This document shows positions 44,468-53,742 of a DNA stretch of 64,000 nt, in pieces. Source of the DNA: Brytella acorum (GTDB lineage: Bacteria > Pseudomonadota > Alphaproteobacteria > Acetobacterales > Acetobacteraceae); assembly GCF_029309905.1 (NCBI RefSeq), contig NZ_JARBJP010000004.1:124001-188000 (forward strand). Reading direction: 5' to 3'. The translations under genes were made by a program, and so were the position numbers. Under the pieces are notes generated by a model, which saw only the letters and a program-made list of their open reading frames with translations, was not told where the DNA came from and did not search any database. The stretch's first letter is position 1. The number at the start of each line of letters is the position of its first letter.

Positions 44468-45087
44468 TGGATAACCATTTCGCTGCGGTCACCACAACCA
44501 ATAGAATCGCTCACACAGTTCATGGTATTGTTTCGGCTGTTGATCCGGCGAATCATGCCGTCAAGGTCTTATTGCAGCCGGAGAATATCGAGACTGGCTG
44601 GATTCCGGATGCTGTCTTGACACAAGTTGGAGATCTTCGAATTTCCTGCCCGACTGTTCCTGGAACACATGTCGTTCTTCAACCGATTGAAGGGGACGGG
44701 GAGCATCTGGTTGTTACAAGTGTCGTTTACGATGCCGTTGTCATGCCTGTCGTGTCGCCGGCGACAGGTCTGGTGGCCCAGCCCGGAGAGTTGTTGATCG
44801 TGACAGGGTGTGGAGCGCCCCCTCAGGGCAACGATGATCCTGTCGGAGCTTCCAATGGCGTTGCCGGGTGGTGCCATGTGACACCTACCGGAGTTTTTCT
44901 CGGGGCTGGAGATGCGAGGCTGAGCATAAATGACGGGGAGGTGGTCATTTCTGTTGACGGCACGACGGCAAGTTTATCTTCCGCCGGTCTCAAGTTGGAG
45001 GGGGGAGATATCATGACCGATCTCCATTCGCTGAATTCGCATCGACATCCCCTGGGCAACCAAGTGACGGGAGGACCGCTGGGATGA
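44467..45087 (+). CDS. Phage baseplate assembly/spike protein (gpV-like)
   Basis: 206 residues from the ATG at 44467. The N-terminal OB-like part (AHTVHGIVSAVDPANHAVKVLL, WIPDAVLTQVGDLRISCPTVPGTHVVL) and a C-terminal beta-helix-like region (ARLSINDGEVVISVDGTTASL) ending LNSHRHPLGNQVTGGPLG match spike proteins, where His residues hold a metal ion at the tip. Confidence 0.75.
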   Translation: MDNHFAAVTTTNRIAHTVHGIVSAVDPANHAVKVLLQPENIETGWIPDAVLTQVGDLRISCPTVPGTHVVLQPIEGDGEHLVVTSVVYDAVVMPVVSPATGLVAQPGELLIVTGCGAPPQGNDDPVGASNGVAGWCHVTPTGVFLGAGDARLSINDGEVVISVDGTTASLSSAGLKLEGGDIMTDLHSLNSHRHPLGNQVTGGPLG

Positions 45088-45446
45088 ATGCGATCGCGCA
45101 TGTCATGGGGGCGGACCTTACACTGGCGGCGGGCACGGGTCTTTCTGTAATTTCGGGCGCAGACTGTGTTCGTCAAAAAATATTGCGACGTCTTTGTACC
45201 AATCCTGGCGCTTATATCTGGCAACTTGATTATGGTGCGGGGCTTCCCGCGATGATCGGAGATCCGACTTCGACGTCCCTTATCGAGAGCATTGTGAGGG
45301 CTCAAATGGCACTGGAGGCGGGTGTCGATCAGACTCAACCGGTGTCGGTCAGTGTCGAGCAATTCTCTGATGGGGGCGTGCGCTGCGTTATAACGTATGT
45401 CGATGCTCAGACTCAACAGACGCAATTGCTCAGCGTCCTCAACTAA
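45084..45446 (+). CDS. Phage baseplate protein (gp25/gpW-like)
   Basis: 120 residues: CVRQKILRRLCTNPGAYIWQLDYGAGLP, then IVRAQMALEAGVDQTQPVSVSVEQF. The 'RR L.T..G...WL..YG.GL' pattern is that of gp25-like wedge proteins, which here has a Gln in place of the usual acidic/aromatic residue. An intrinsic terminator follows 67 nt later. Confidence 0.75.
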   Translation: MNAIAHVMGADLTLAAGTGLSVISGADCVRQKILRRLCTNPGAYIWQLDYGAGLPAMIGDPTSTSLIESIVRAQMALEAGVDQTQPVSVSVEQFSDGGVRCVITYVDAQTQQTQLLSVLN

Positions 45447-45512
45447 GGGGAAGCGGCCTGGGTGCGCAAGACGCAATTCTCAGGGCTGACAGCGGGAATA
45501 TTGGAGAACGGC

Positions 45513-45536
45513 AGGGCGCTTTTCGGCGCCCTTTTT
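45513..45536 (+). terminator. Intrinsic terminator between gp25-like and baseplate J genes
   Basis: AGGGCGC (45513-45519) and GCGCCCT (45526-45532) form a perfect 7-bp stem with loop TTTTCG, and TTTTT (45532-45536) follows. It lies inside the late operon, 14 nt before the start of J (45550), so it may act as an attenuator. Confidence 0.6.
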
Positions 45537-45549
45537 GTTGGGTGCGGAT

Positions 45550-46692
45550 ATGTCTCTTACTTTTCGATCTTTCGCGACGACCGTTGCGACAGCGGTCGCA
45601 ACGGCGCAGGCATCCTGTGCTCAATTATTAAATATGGATGTGGGGACGCCCGGGCGGGCGTTGATGGAAAGCGTCAGCGGTGTAGGGCTCTGGTTTCAGT
45701 ATCTGGCCCTGCAAGTTTTATCGCGTACGCGCCTTGCGACATCTCAGGGAACAGATTGCGATAGCTTCGTAAACGATTTCGGAATGATGAGACTATCCGG
45801 AACGCCTGCGACCGGCATGGTGACAATGACCTGTTTTTCGTCTCAGGGACAGTCGGCCGTTATCCCTGCCGGTGTCACCGTCCGCACAGTTTCTGGCATA
45901 ACATTTACTGTCATCGAGGATAGTGCGCTTCCGTACTGGTCTACGACATTGGGGGGATATGTTCGGACTGCCGGGGTGGCGTCAATCTCTGTTCCTGTTC
46001 AAGCCGTTATCGCCGGTGGATCGGGGAATGTAGCGATCGGGGCCATCTGCCTGATGGGAACGGCTGTCGCCGGTATCGATACCGTCACGAATTCCGCCCC
46101 CCTGTTGAACGGCTCGGATATGGAAACCGATGAGGCGCTTCGTGATCGATTTCCGTTATGGTTGGCGGCGAAAGCGACGGGGTGTCCTGCTGCGGTGGAA
46201 AATGCAGTGGCCGGTGTGCAGAGCAACCTGAGTTGCGCGCTGATGGATGGACAATCCCCGGACGGCAGTTCGCGAGCCGGATACTTTACTGTCGTGGTGG
46301 ATGATGGAACCGGAGCGGCCTCGGATGCCGTTGTGAGTGCCGTTTATGACGCCGTAGATGCGGTGAGAGCCTGCGGGGTCGCCTTTGCTGTCCAGAGACC
46401 GAGCGTCATGACGCTCAATGTCTCCATGACCATTACGGTGCCGGTAAATTCGGATACCCAGCTCGTGCAAACGGCTTTGTCGGCAGCCGTTATGGCTGAC
46501 ATTGAAGCTGTGGGCGTCGGCGGTGGCTACGCCTATAGCCGCCTTGCCTATCTTGCATATGTCAACGCCGGTGTCACGGTTCTCGCCGTGACGAATGTGC
46601 TTTTGAACGGAAGTCAGGCAGACATTACTTCGCAAAAAAATCGCATTCTTTTGCCGGGATCCGTGTCAATTCAAGTTATCGGAGGATCATGA
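45550..46692 (+). CDS. Phage baseplate assembly protein J
   Basis: 380 residues from the ATG at 45550. MDVGTPGRALMESVSG, LSRTRLATSQGTDCDSFVND and ETDEALRDRFPLWLAAKATGCP (the 'TDEALR.R' signature) are standard for gpJ/baseplate J, a wedge protein. The in-frame TTG at 45535 overlaps the terminator, so ATG is preferred. Confidence 0.85.
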   Translation: MSLTFRSFATTVATAVATAQASCAQLLNMDVGTPGRALMESVSGVGLWFQYLALQVLSRTRLATSQGTDCDSFVNDFGMMRLSGTPATGMVTMTCFSSQGQSAVIPAGVTVRTVSGITFTVIEDSALPYWSTTLGGYVRTAGVASISVPVQAVIAGGSGNVAIGAICLMGTAVAGIDTVTNSAPLLNGSDMETDEALRDRFPLWLAAKATGCPAAVENAVAGVQSNLSCALMDGQSPDGSSRAGYFTVVVDDGTGAASDAVVSAVYDAVDAVRACGVAFAVQRPSVMTLNVSMTITVPVNSDTQLVQTALSAAVMADIEAVGVGGGYAYSRLAYLAYVNAGVTVLAVTNVLLNGSQADITSQKNRILLPGSVSIQVIGGS

Positions 46693-47927
46693 TGCCTGCG
46701 TTTAATAATTATCCGAAGCGCGGTACGGTTCGGGGCGATGAAGTTCTTGTTGTTGCTGATAGCAGTGGTATTCAGACCCTGAATGTCACGGCCTCTCAAC
46801 TTGCCGGCGCTCCGGCTGTTTCACCAGCCACGGGCGAATTCTATGTTGACGATGGCGCGAAAGTCAGTCGTTTTGGTGACCGACTTTTTGTGGGTGCCGC
46901 AGTGGATTATCCGGCACAGTCGTCTCGGGATGTGACGCCGCAGGACTGGCTGTCTGGACTGATGGCCGAGACCTCTATCGGACCCTGGGCCATGCAGACC
47001 GCGCAGAGTGCCTCTCTCGCAAGATTTGGAACCACGGCATTTGTGGGTGCTTCGCGCACTTCTGACTCACAGTCTGCGGGTTCCATGATGGGCTTCGTGC
47101 CGAGTTCAATTGGCATTGGTGCCTGGGGTGTTGCGGATGCGACAGAAAATCCGACGTCGACGACGGCCTATGCTTATTACGGTGAAGGGTGGCGTCTGGC
47201 GGGTGTAAATTATCAACCGACGTTCTGTATGGAATTAGAGGCCGTCAATCTCGGCGGACCGGCTTCAGGTATGTCGACCCCGTATCATCCGAATTGCGGC
47301 GGAGGGACGTACGCTATTCAGCTTGGAGCGGGTGGAGGGCAGACGTCGGGAACCTCGGACGCCGAAGCTGGAATCGTTTTTGTCAGCAATCCCAATGCGT
47401 TTAAGACTGGTATCATATTTGGTGCCTCGTCGCTGACCGGGACAGAGGGATCGGATAGCGGTTACGGAACCGCGATTTCAATGAGCAAGGGACATGGCAT
47501 CCAATGGCAGACGCCGGAAACAGTCCAGAATGTTCAAGGCGCGTCTACGGGTGCGATGATTTATTCCACAGTAGAGACATCTACCAAGGGCTCTCGGATA
47601 CAGTTTCTGGATGATGTTCTTGCCATTGAGGACGCGGCAGGAAATGCGGTTTTTTCCGTCGGTATTAATGAAAATCCGACAAATGTTCTGCAGGTGCAAG
47701 CCGGTAGCGGTCAGCAGGCGGCGGGAATTTACGTGCAAGGTGGTTTGGGAGGATCTCAGAACCTGGGTCTTTATCCAGGTTTGGGAGGAGAAATTCAGAT
47801 GACTTCTCCTGTTTCGGGTCTTGCCGGGGCGGTGCCAACGACGGCGTCTGGAGGATTTTTACACATTAATATCAATGGCCAAGACTATCGGATTCCGCTT
47901 TTTGAAGCAACGCAGGTGGGAGGCTGA
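46689..47927 (+). CDS. Phage tail fibre or receptor-binding protein, candidate
   Basis: 412 residues, no signal, almost all beta-type, Gly/Ser/Thr-rich: PKRGTVRGDEVLVVADSSG at the start (a common tail-fibre opening), then YHPNCGGGTYAIQLGAGGGQ and PNAFKTGIIFGASSL. It lies between J and I, where a fibre-like protein is unusual in P2/Mu order. Overlaps both neighbours by 1-4 nt. Confidence 0.65.
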   Translation: MMPAFNNYPKRGTVRGDEVLVVADSSGIQTLNVTASQLAGAPAVSPATGEFYVDDGAKVSRFGDRLFVGAAVDYPAQSSRDVTPQDWLSGLMAETSIGPWAMQTAQSASLARFGTTAFVGASRTSDSQSAGSMMGFVPSSIGIGAWGVADATENPTSTTAYAYYGEGWRLAGVNYQPTFCMELEAVNLGGPASGMSTPYHPNCGGGTYAIQLGAGGGQTSGTSDAEAGIVFVSNPNAFKTGIIFGASSLTGTEGSDSGYGTAISMSKGHGIQWQTPETVQNVQGASTGAMIYSTVETSTKGSRIQFLDDVLAIEDAAGNAVFSVGINENPTNVLQVQAGSGQQAAGIYVQGGLGGSQNLGLYPGLGGEIQMTSPVSGLAGAVPTTASGGFLHININGQDYRIPLFEATQVGG

Positions 47928-48613
47928 TGAGTGAACTGAAAGATGTAGCCTCGGTTACGTTATTGGCAACGGATGGAAAGCCGTTGCTCGATCTCTCTCC
48001 TGTACTGGGTTCGAAAGAAGATTTTGCGGGACGTCTGAGATCGTTGCTGCCCACAGGATGGTTTCCAAGTCCTCCTCAGGACGAGGAAATCGAAGAGGCC
48101 CCTGCCCTTGCGGCAGTCTTACTTGGTTTTGGTTCTGTTTTTTCCTGGGCATGGGCATTGCTGGGAGGCGTGGCGAAACAAAGCCGCATCGGCAGCATGG
48201 ACGGGGCCTTTCTGGATATCGCCGCAGCAGATTATTTTGGGAATGCCGGTTTGCTGCGACGTCAGAATGAAACAGATTCCCGTTATCGGGCGAGAATTGC
48301 GAGCAGTCTGGTCGATGTCCGTAACACGCGGACGGCCGTCGAAAGGGTTCTGACGAGTATTACGGGTGCCGCGCCGCGTATCGTCGAGCCGATGAATGCC
48401 GGAGACTGCCGGGCGCTTGGAGGTCTTGATATTCCGATCGCCGGAGGCGGATACGGTTGGGGATCATCGTCGCTTCGATATGGTCATCCTGCCGGGGGAC
48501 AGTTTTTTGTGGAGACGGTCCCGGGGAACGCCTCTGGAGCCGTTGAAATTGCAGCAGCGGTCGAGCGGACCAAAGCGCTTGGTGTCATGGCATGGATAAG
48601 GGTTGAAAGCTGA
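47927..48613 (+). CDS. Phage tail protein I (DUF2313-like)
   Basis: 228 residues. LRSLLPTGWFPSPP near the N-terminus is the gpI/DUF2313 opening (LLPxGW), and SRYRARIASSLVDVRNTRTAVERVLTSITG is the central helix region. The C-terminal about 90 residues are Gly-rich (GGGYGWGSSSLRYGHPAGGQFF), as in tail-fibre attachment domains. It links baseplate and fibre. Confidence 0.75.
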   Translation: MSELKDVASVTLLATDGKPLLDLSPVLGSKEDFAGRLRSLLPTGWFPSPPQDEEIEEAPALAAVLLGFGSVFSWAWALLGGVAKQSRIGSMDGAFLDIAAADYFGNAGLLRRQNETDSRYRARIASSLVDVRNTRTAVERVLTSITGAAPRIVEPMNAGDCRALGGLDIPIAGGGYGWGSSSLRYGHPAGGQFFVETVPGNASGAVEIAAAVERTKALGVMAWIRVES

Positions 48614-49872
48614 TGGATCGTGCGATCGTTTATGCGGGCTCCATTCCGATGGATACTGATTTTCTGAAAGCAGGACGCTACGCGAAAGAGGGATTGGGGC
48701 GTTTCGCCGAGATGGTGTTCGGTGTGAATGCTACCGCCGCGTGTGGTCTTTCCTGCAGTGTGTCGACGACAGCTTTAGAGATTTCTATCGGGGTTGGTTC
48801 GATTGTGGCGCCAGGTGTTCTGGATGCCAATCCTATCGGAGGGGCCGGTGCGGGTCTTGCCGCTGATGAAACGGTGCTTTCCGTTCAGTATTTAAACAGC
48901 AATGTACAGACGGTCACTATTCCGACCAGCGGTATCGTTTGCACGATTTATGCTGTGTGTCAGGAATCGGATATCGATTTTGATGTTCTGCCATTTTACA
49001 ATTCCGCGCAGCCGAGCCAGACATTGGCGGGAGTGTCGAACGATGGGCAGGCTCTTCCGACGCGCCGAACGGGCACGATGAATTTCATCGCGGCAACGAC
49101 ACCGCCGTCAGGTCCCGCAGGTGGTATCGTGGTGCCGCTTTATACGCTTGTCGTCCCCTCGAATGTGACCAGTCTCGCGGGTGTGACGGCAGAGGCGGGG
49201 CAGGTCTTCTGGCCGACCATACCGGAACTCGCGACGATGACACTGTTGAAGGCCGTCGCTGCGCCGCCTTCCATCATGTTGAATGGCGGCACACTCGTTA
49301 TTCCGGCCTGGGCCTCACGGATCGAGTTGCGTGCTGTCGGTGGTGGCGGTGGTGGCTCGACTTCCAGCGCGTCCTCGGCGGATACAGGTTCGTTTTCCGG
49401 TTCCGGTGGTGGCGCCGGAGGCGATGCGTGGGGTGTGTATAGTGTGGATCCGGCATCTTCCAATGCCCTGGAGGTGACGATCGGCAGCGCCGGAGGACAA
49501 CAGGAAACGGGTGGAACGACCCTGGTCAGCTACGGAGGAGTTACTCTCCTGCAGGCTGCAGGCGGGGCGCCAGGAAGTTTTTATTCAAGTCGCGGGTCTT
49601 CCGGTGGCGGCGGCGGCGCAGCCTCTGGAGGAACGATCTGGAACCTGACCGGCGGCTGGGGGGGGGACGGCCAAAACAACGCGTATTCTCTGTCCGGCTA
49701 TGGAGCCGACGGCCCCTGGGGCGGTGGCGGTCGTGCCGGAGCGGATGGTGGTATGGGGGCGACCAAATTCGGCGCGGGCGGCGGCGGCGCTTATACGGTG
49801 GCGTCCGAAAACACGGTCTCTTCGGGAGGCTCCGGCTATCAGGGATGCGTTATGTATCGTTTTCTTCCCTGA
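48613..49872 (+). CDS. Phage tail fibre with poly-Gly receptor tip
   Basis: 419 residues. The N-terminal half is fibre-like and binds the baseplate region; from about residue 230 it becomes extremely Gly/Ser-rich with GGGGGGSTSS, GSGGGAGGDAWG, SSGGGGGAASGG, PWGGGGRAG and GAGGGGAYTV runs. This composition resembles the poly-glycine sandwich tips of T-even-type adhesins (S16 gp38). The last residues VMYRFLP are aromatic, as in such tips. Last gene of the cluster. Confidence 0.75.
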   Translation: MDRAIVYAGSIPMDTDFLKAGRYAKEGLGRFAEMVFGVNATAACGLSCSVSTTALEISIGVGSIVAPGVLDANPIGGAGAGLAADETVLSVQYLNSNVQTVTIPTSGIVCTIYAVCQESDIDFDVLPFYNSAQPSQTLAGVSNDGQALPTRRTGTMNFIAATTPPSGPAGGIVVPLYTLVVPSNVTSLAGVTAEAGQVFWPTIPELATMTLLKAVAAPPSIMLNGGTLVIPAWASRIELRAVGGGGGGSTSSASSADTGSFSGSGGGAGGDAWGVYSVDPASSNALEVTIGSAGGQQETGGTTLVSYGGVTLLQAAGGAPGSFYSSRGSSGGGGGAASGGTIWNLTGGWGGDGQNNAYSLSGYGADGPWGGGGRAGADGGMGATKFGAGGGGAYTVASENTVSSGGSGYQGCVMYRFLP

Positions 49873-49890
49873 TCGCCAGTTCTCTCATCT

Positions 49891-50727
49891 TCAGGGTTGT
49901 GGCAGCTTGAGAACGCCAGGTTGTGGCGAGCGAGCCTTGACCTCCGGTGAATCCGTGGCGGGCGTATCGCTGTCGTCGTCACCCGTAGGAAAAACAGCGT
50001 CGGGAGCGGCGGGTGTTTTCTTTGCCGTGGCGGTGGATGCGGGAATGGCGGAAGATTGAGCCGATGGTGCGTCAGGCGCAGTGTCGCTGGTCGCGGGCGG
50101 TGTTTCTGCCGGCGTGTCTCCAGTAAGGTTTTGCTGCTGGATCGCGCCTTCCAGAGGCGCGCCTCCGGCATCCACCAGCCAGTCTTTCAGTGATTTTTTG
50201 ACCTGAAATTCAAGTTCGACATTCATGTCCTGCATCATCTGGGATGTCAGGGCATAGAGGACGGGGCGAGATTCCGGGTCCTGATCTCCGGGACTCATGG
50301 AGCGGCTCACATGGGCCTCAGCATAACCGGCTTTTGCTCCGATTGGAGATTGGACTTCCACATGGACGCTCATGTCGCCTTTTAACGTGCCGCCCGGCTC
50401 ATGCAGAATGGAGGCGTGCGTAATGGTAAAGGTCGCTGTACCGTCGCTCCCGCTCGCAATCAGGCGGTCTCGAGCCATTTCTTGCAACGCCTGATCGGGT
50501 GTCGTCGGGGCCTTGGCCGAAATATCTCCCGCTTCGCTTCCCGGAGGCGCGTGGTCGACAATATCGATACGGCTGACGTTGAGGTGCAGTTGGGAGAGAT
50601 ACGTATAGGTGAGCGGCGGAAAATTCTGGGTTGTGTCATCGTCTGCACAACCCGCCAGCATCAAAGGCAGCGTGAACACGCTACCGAGGATCATTGTGCG
50701 TATCGACCGCCTGGAAAGAGCATGCAT
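49891..50727 (-). CDS. Putative lipoprotein
   Basis: 278 residues from the ATG at 50727. Signal sequence with lipobox LPLMLAGC (Cys is +1). The mature protein has a periplasmic domain (TYTYLSQLHLNVSRIDIVD, FQVKKSLKDWLVDAGG) and a long Pro/Ala/Asp-rich C-terminal tail that looks disordered. Related lipoproteins of unknown function occur in acetic acid bacteria. It converges on the phage cluster with an 18-nt gap. Confidence 0.65.
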   Translation of the reverse strand: MHALSRRSIRTMILGSVFTLPLMLAGCADDDTTQNFPPLTYTYLSQLHLNVSRIDIVDHAPPGSEAGDISAKAPTTPDQALQEMARDRLIASGSDGTATFTITHASILHEPGGTLKGDMSVHVEVQSPIGAKAGYAEAHVSRSMSPGDQDPESRPVLYALTSQMMQDMNVELEFQVKKSLKDWLVDAGGAPLEGAIQQQNLTGDTPAETPPATSDTAPDAPSAQSSAIPASTATAKKTPAAPDAVFPTGDDDSDTPATDSPEVKARSPQPGVLKLPQP

Positions 50728-50765
50728 CGTCTTCGTCTCCCGTGAACTGGCAATATATGCCGCAA

Positions 50766-51770
50766 TCAACGACGCCTGAACATGCCTTTCAGGCGTGACA
50801 GCAGTCCCGGACGGTGTGGATTTGTCGCTGACGTGGATCGTGTCTCGGGCTGAGTCGGAGAAAATGCGCCGACGTCGCTGTCCGGCATGTTCGTCAGATA
50901 TTGCCAAGCTTCGGACTTGGACGTGTTTTCCGTCAGGTGGCCGGGTGCTTCGGGGATTTCGGACACGCGTGACGCAGAACCCAATCCATATTCCTGAGCC
51001 GAAAGCACCGACGCATTATGGATGTCCTCAATGTGTTCGGGATGGCTCATGTACCACGCCAGAATGCGGGCTGGCAGCAGGGTCGGATTGGGTTGGTCCG
51101 ATATCAGGAGCTCCGCTGTCGGGCAGTATAAGGCCGGGGTCTGGTCGAGCTGCGTCTCGTCCCAGGCAAGATAGAAAGCGGAATTCACCGTTTCGTCATA
51201 GAATCGGTAGACGCGCTGGCCTTCGATGGAAAAAACGATCTGTTCCAGCAGCGGACGGGAAGAATACGGAGATGTGGTGAGAAGGGGGCCTTCACCTGAT
51301 CGGGTAGCCAGAGTCAGGTGAATGCGATCGTCCGTAAGATGTTGCTTGTCCTGGGTGGGCGAGATCGCAGAAGGATGGCGCACCATCCAGGCGATGGCGA
51401 GCTGGATGGCCAGGAATTGCGGTAATGCCGGGAGGTTGCCCGGTCCCTCGGTGGGCATGGTCGCGAGGCTGCTCAGCGTGAGCGGAATGAGGTCGCGTTC
51501 AAGTGGTGCGAGAATGGCGTCCGCCGAGAATTTATGCGTAACTTCGATATGAGAGCCGAGATAGCATCCTGCGGTGTCGAGGTACCAAACAGCTTCTCGA
51601 CCGGAGTCAGAATCGCGCAGCAGAAGACATTGAACTTCCGGGGAAAGCTGAAGGCGCTGTTCGGGCTCCCACCGATCATACAGATTTCGGATCGGGCATC
51701 CATCCTGTGTAATGCCTTCAAGCAACGGGGACTGAGCGGCCGGAATGGCAGCGACGGCGGATGAAGTCAT
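50766..51770 (-). CDS. Hypothetical protein downstream of hslO
   Basis: 334 residues, cytoplasmic. No family recognised. The N-terminal two thirds look folded (PRNLYDRWEPEQRLQLSPEVQCLLLRD type sequence), with ILAWYMSHPEHIEDI near 230; the last third is Ser/Pro/Thr-rich and ends with basic FRRR. It starts 14 nt after hslO, so it is the last gene of the argD-argF-hslO operon or nearly so. Confidence 0.6.
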   Translation of the reverse strand: MTSSAVAAIPAAQSPLLEGITQDGCPIRNLYDRWEPEQRLQLSPEVQCLLLRDSDSGREAVWYLDTAGCYLGSHIEVTHKFSADAILAPLERDLIPLTLSSLATMPTEGPGNLPALPQFLAIQLAIAWMVRHPSAISPTQDKQHLTDDRIHLTLATRSGEGPLLTTSPYSSRPLLEQIVFSIEGQRVYRFYDETVNSAFYLAWDETQLDQTPALYCPTAELLISDQPNPTLLPARILAWYMSHPEHIEDIHNASVLSAQEYGLGSASRVSEIPEAPGHLTENTSKSEAWQYLTNMPDSDVGAFSPTQPETRSTSATNPHRPGLLSRLKGMFRRR

Positions 51771-51784
51771 GACGCGGGCACCTT

Positions 51785-52717
51785 TCAGACGTCTTGGCTA
51801 TGGGCGCCACTAATATCCGCTTGCGAGAAGTGGAAATCGATATCGCAAAACTCGCATGTCATGGTCACGGTGCCATCCTGACTCATATGGTCTATGTCGT
51901 CCGGCGGGAATGTGGCGAGCAGACTGGCCAGTCGTGCCCGGCTGCAACGGCAGCCATAGGCCAATGCCCTCGGCTGATCCATCTCAACGCCCAGTGTCCC
52001 GAAAAGTCTCGTAATCAGTCGACGTGAGTCGAGCGTTTCATCAAAAATCTCGTCCTGGCGCATTGTCTCGGCGAGAATGCATGCCGTCTGCCATGTATCT
52101 TCCGTGATATCATGGCTGTCGTCCCGAATGCCGCCTTCGCTGGCGATACGCTCGAGGATCAGACCTCCGGCTTGCCATCCGGTATCTGTCATGTCGCAGA
52201 ACAGCTCGATCCAGCAGGGATGCTGCTCGCTGGTATCAAAGTAATGCATGGCCATTTCGGCGAGAGTTTGCCCCTCAATGGACACGATGCCCTGATGACG
52301 ATCGGTTTCCGCACCCTGATCGATCGTGAACGCGAAATATCCCTCTCCAAGGAGTTTGGCAGGGGATTGGATGTGTGTGTCTTTGTCCGAGCGCACATAC
52401 AAGCGGAGATCGCCCGTATCCGTGCAGTCGGTCACAAGCGAGGCGATTGGACCGTCCCCCTTGATCTGGAGGGAAAAGGACCCCTTAAATTTGAGAGCGG
52501 AACTCAGTCCGGCGACCAGTGCCAGAGCCTCGCCGCCCAGAGCCAGAACTGCGGGCTGATCGTCTCGTCGGGACAATAGCAGGTCAGCCAGATGACCCAG
52601 CCGAATGAGGCGCCCGCGCACGGGGGATCCTCGCAGATAAAACGGCGTTACGCCTCGCGGGACGACGAGATTAGGAACGTCAGGTCGTCGCGTGTCGAGA
52701 AATGCCGGGGTACTCAT
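51785..52717 (-). CDS. hslO: Redox-regulated chaperone Hsp33
   Basis: 310 residues. The zinc cysteines are Cys256 and Cys258 (GCRCSRARL) and Cys288/Cys291 (CEFC), the CxC...CxxC of Hsp33. On oxidation the zinc is lost and the protein unfolds at the C-terminus to hold aggregating proteins. The N-terminal domain is normal. It follows argF by 44 nt, an arrangement common in alphaproteobacteria. Confidence 0.9.
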   Translation of the reverse strand: MSTPAFLDTRRPDVPNLVVPRGVTPFYLRGSPVRGRLIRLGHLADLLLSRRDDQPAVLALGGEALALVAGLSSALKFKGSFSLQIKGDGPIASLVTDCTDTGDLRLYVRSDKDTHIQSPAKLLGEGYFAFTIDQGAETDRHQGIVSIEGQTLAEMAMHYFDTSEQHPCWIELFCDMTDTGWQAGGLILERIASEGGIRDDSHDITEDTWQTACILAETMRQDEIFDETLDSRRLITRLFGTLGVEMDQPRALAYGCRCSRARLASLLATFPPDDIDHMSQDGTVTMTCEFCDIDFHFSQADISGAHSQDV

Positions 52718-52761
52718 TGAACTTGCTGTCCACCTGAAATGTGTTTGGCAGATACCTGGAA

Positions 52762-53742
52762 CTACGATTCCCGAGCGACAGATTGCCAGTTATCTCCACC
52801 CAGCGCCCATAGCAGAAGTCCCTTCTGTGCGTGGAGCCGGTTCTCCGCCTCGTCGAACACCACGGATGAAGTTCCTTCGAAGACGTCTTCTGTGACCTCT
52901 TCGCCTATGTGGGCTGGAAGACAGTGCATGAAAAGGGCTTTTGGGGTGGCTTTTGCCATGAGCGCGGCATTCACCTGATAGGGTTTGAGCGTGTCGAGAC
53001 GGGACTGGGATTCTTCGTCCGACATGCTGGTCCAGGTGTCCGTCACGATGCAATCCGCATTCCTGACGGCGTCGGCCGGGTCCGACGTCAGCGTAATTCT
53101 GGCTCCCTGCGCTCTTGCCCAGGCTACGACGTCCGCGGCCGGTTGCATGGATGGCGGGGTGGCGAGCGACAGGGAGAAGCCGAAACGGGCCGCGCCTTCG
53201 ATCAACGAATTGGCGACGTTGTTTCCGTCTCCAACCCAGGCCCAGTGGCTATCGCGAACCGCCCCCCGATGTTCCTCGAACGTCAGAATGTCAGCCAGAA
53301 TCTGGACCGGGTGCGAGTGGGGCGTGAGACCATTGATAACCGGAATGCTCGCCCAGTGCGCCAATTCCGTCAGGCGGGAGCGTTCACCCGTCCTGACGAC
53401 CAGCGCATCCAGAAAGCGTGACAGCACGCGTGCCGTGTCGGCCAGCGTTTCGCCCCGGCCAAGTTGCATGTCGGTCGGGGAGAGAATGGCGACATCCCCA
53501 CCGAGTTGACGCATCCCGATTTCGAAGGACAGGCGCGTGCGGGTCGATGGCTTGGACATGATCAGTCCAAGAGTCCGCCCTTCGAGGGGGCGACCCGGAT
53601 GTACAGGACGCGTGCGATCGTGCTGCATCCGCTTCACGGCGGAAGCCACGTCCACAATGGCCCTTAAAGTAGCGGCATCCAGATCGCGCAGATCGAGGAA
53701 ATGACGGAGTAGCGTTGGGGAGCCGCGCGAAATGATTGTCAT
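52762..53742 (-). CDS. argF: Ornithine carbamoyltransferase
   Basis: 326 residues from the ATG at 53742. Carbamoyl phosphate binds at STRTR (residues 66-70) and the HCLPAHIGEEV loop near the C-terminus carries the Cys/His active-site region; the SMSDEES segment marks the ornithine (SMG-like) loop. It makes citrulline in arginine synthesis. Its start overlaps the argD stop by 4 nt. Confidence 0.95.
   Translation of the reverse strand: MTIISRGSPTLLRHFLDLRDLDAATLRAIVDVASAVKRMQHDRTRPVHPGRPLEGRTLGLIMSKPSTRTRLSFEIGMRQLGGDVAILSPTDMQLGRGETLADTARVLSRFLDALVVRTGERSRLTELAHWASIPVINGLTPHSHPVQILADILTFEEHRGAVRDSHWAWVGDGNNVANSLIEGAARFGFSLSLATPPSMQPAADVVAWARAQGARITLTSDPADAVRNADCIVTDTWTSMSDEESQSRLDTLKPYQVNAALMAKATPKALFMHCLPAHIGEEVTEDVFEGTSSVVFDEAENRLHAQKGLLLWALGGDNWQSVARES

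Noticed and set aside
29494-49890. att-type direct repeats flanking the phage cluster
   Set aside because: I could find no matching direct repeat at both ends, and there is no tRNA at either edge.
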